The position numbers and the translations under genes were made by a program. From contig JAFZIX010000171.1 in assembly GCA_017554135.1 (NCBI GenBank), positions 1 to 16,199 on the forward strand: a stretch of DNA of 16,199 nucleotides, given 5' to 3'. Under the pieces are notes generated by a model. That model was not told the DNA's origin. It saw only the letters and a program-made list of their open reading frames with translations, and ran no database searches. The stretch's first letter is position 1, and the number at the start of each line of letters is the position of its first letter. This DNA is from Bacteroidales bacterium. Lineage in GTDB: Bacteria > Bacteroidota > Bacteroidia > Bacteroidales > UBA932. Shown here in pieces: positions 15,545-16,199 of this stretch.

Positions 15545-16199
15545 TTACTTGTTAAGTTCGTCCGCACTCTTGATAAAGGTCTTCAGGTCCTCTTCGGAGA
15601 CGTGATAGTTCTGCATCTCTCCGGAGAAGTAACTGTCGTAGGCGCTCATATCAACGAATCCGTGGCCGGAGAGGTTGAAGAGGATAGTCTTTGTCTCCCC
15701 TGTCTCCTTGCACTTCAGGGCTTCAGTGACGGTTGCCGCTATAGCGTGGCAGGATTCCGGTGCGGGGATGATACCTTCGGTCTGGGCGAAAAGTACGCCT
15801 GCCTTGAAGGAATCCAGTTGCTCGATGTCGACCGCCTCCATATATCCGTCCTTCATCAGTTGGGACATGATAACGCCGGCACCGTGGTAGCGCAGTCCAC
15901 CCGCATGGATGGACGCTGGTTTGAAGGTATGGCCCAGGGTAAACATCGGGAGAAGCGGTGTCATGCCGGCTTCATCTCCGAAATCATATTCGAACTTTCC
16001 TTTGGTGAGTTTGGGACAGGAATAGGGCTCTGCCGCGATGAAACGTGTCTTCTTGCCATCCAGGATGTTATGGCGCATGAATGGATATGCAATGCCGGAG
16101 AAATTGGACCCGCCGCCGAAGCAGGCTATGACGATATCCGGATACTCCCCTGCCAGTTCCATCTGTTTCTCTGCTTCCAGGCCGATTACTGTCTGGTGA
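15545..16199 (-). CDS. trpB2: TrpB2-type (tryptophan synthase beta-like) PLP enzyme, 3' part
   Basis: This is the C-terminal 217 residues of a TrpB2-type protein; the 5' end, including the PLP lysine, lies outside the window. The frame is open to the right edge, reading HQTVIGLEAEKQ before the Met at 16162, so that Met is internal. The PLP phosphate loop is GGGSN (28-32 of the visible part), followed by RFIAAEPYSCPKLTKGKFEY. FKPASIHAGGLRYHGAGVIM is the segment where TrpB2 proteins differ from TrpB1. The end has NLSGHGFVDMSAYDSYF. TrpB2 proteins make tryptophan from indole and serine or use related amino-acid substrates, often without a TrpA partner. No trpA or other trp gene is visible nearby. 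The gene ends 6 nt before the LytTR gene. The family is clear; the exact substrate is not. Confidence 0.88.
   Translation of the reverse strand, partial: HQTVIGLEAEKQMELAGEYPDIVIACFGGGSNFSGIAYPFMRHNILDGKKTRFIAAEPYSCPKLTKGKFEYDFGDEAGMTPLLPMFTLGHTFKPASIHAGGLRYHGAGVIMSQLMKDGYMEAVDIEQLDSFKAGVLFAQTEGIIPAPESCHAIAATVTEALKCKETGETKTILFNLSGHGFVDMSAYDSYFSGEMQNYHVSEEDLKTFIKSADELNK

Noticed and set aside
1..16199. CRISPR arrays, IS elements, tRNA or rRNA genes, defence islands
   Set aside because: No direct-repeat arrays, transposase motifs, tRNA-like folds or defence domains were seen; coding sequence fills nearly the whole window.

Overview
The window is a tightly packed stretch of a Bacteroidales-type (phylum Bacteroidota) chromosome. 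The lineage is inferred from several signs: TAnnTTTG promoter boxes of the Bacteroidetes type just upstream of start codons, the absence of Shine-Dalgarno sequences, two short lipoprotein signal peptides, a GH106-type rhamnosidase, a Bacteroidota-style M23 lipoprotein and a membrane-anchored LytTR protein. The species cannot be named from the sequence. I see no rRNA, tRNA, IS element, CRISPR array or phage gene. The longest gene-free gap is 62 bp, so there is no intergenic stretch over 300 bp to describe.

Layout. (1) 1-1269 (+): 3' part of a DUF853/HerA-like ATPase, with its Walker B glutamate replaced by valine. It overlaps the next gene tail to tail. (2) 6654-1235 (-): a GH106-type secreted glycosidase followed by a CPA2 cation:proton antiporter, joined by a TAATG stop/start. 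(3) 6678-8520 (+): an M23 peptidase lipoprotein and trmO, overlapping by 11 bp and transcribed divergently from (2). (4) 14326-8517 (-): a six-gene run, unknown protein - gcvT - gcvH - gcvPA - gcvPB - GDPD-family lipoprotein, with ATGA overlaps or gaps of at most 6 bp. It supplies the T, H and two-subunit P proteins of glycine cleavage; the L protein is not in the window. (5) 14389-14997 (+): an arginase-fold-like metalloprotein. (6) 16199-14984 (-): the 3' part of a TrpB2-type PLP enzyme followed by a two-helix membrane LytTR transcription factor.

How the parts work together. The only complete pathway unit is glycine cleavage, which feeds methylene-tetrahydrofolate. An uncharacterised protein opens this operon and an envelope lipoprotein closes it. 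The other genes are envelope functions (glycosidase, antiporter, M23 lipoprotein) or single housekeeping functions (tRNA t6A methylation, TrpB2).

The points most worth a second look are the Walker B substitution, the 5-6 nt spacing between TAnnTTTG boxes and start codons (which suggests leaderless mRNAs), the HxD variant in the M23 site, the shared CTAG stop of trmO and the GDPD gene, the unknown first gene of the glycine cleavage operon, and a perfect 10-bp hairpin inside the arginase-like gene. I found no clear new multigene system, and most of the window is ordinary core genome.
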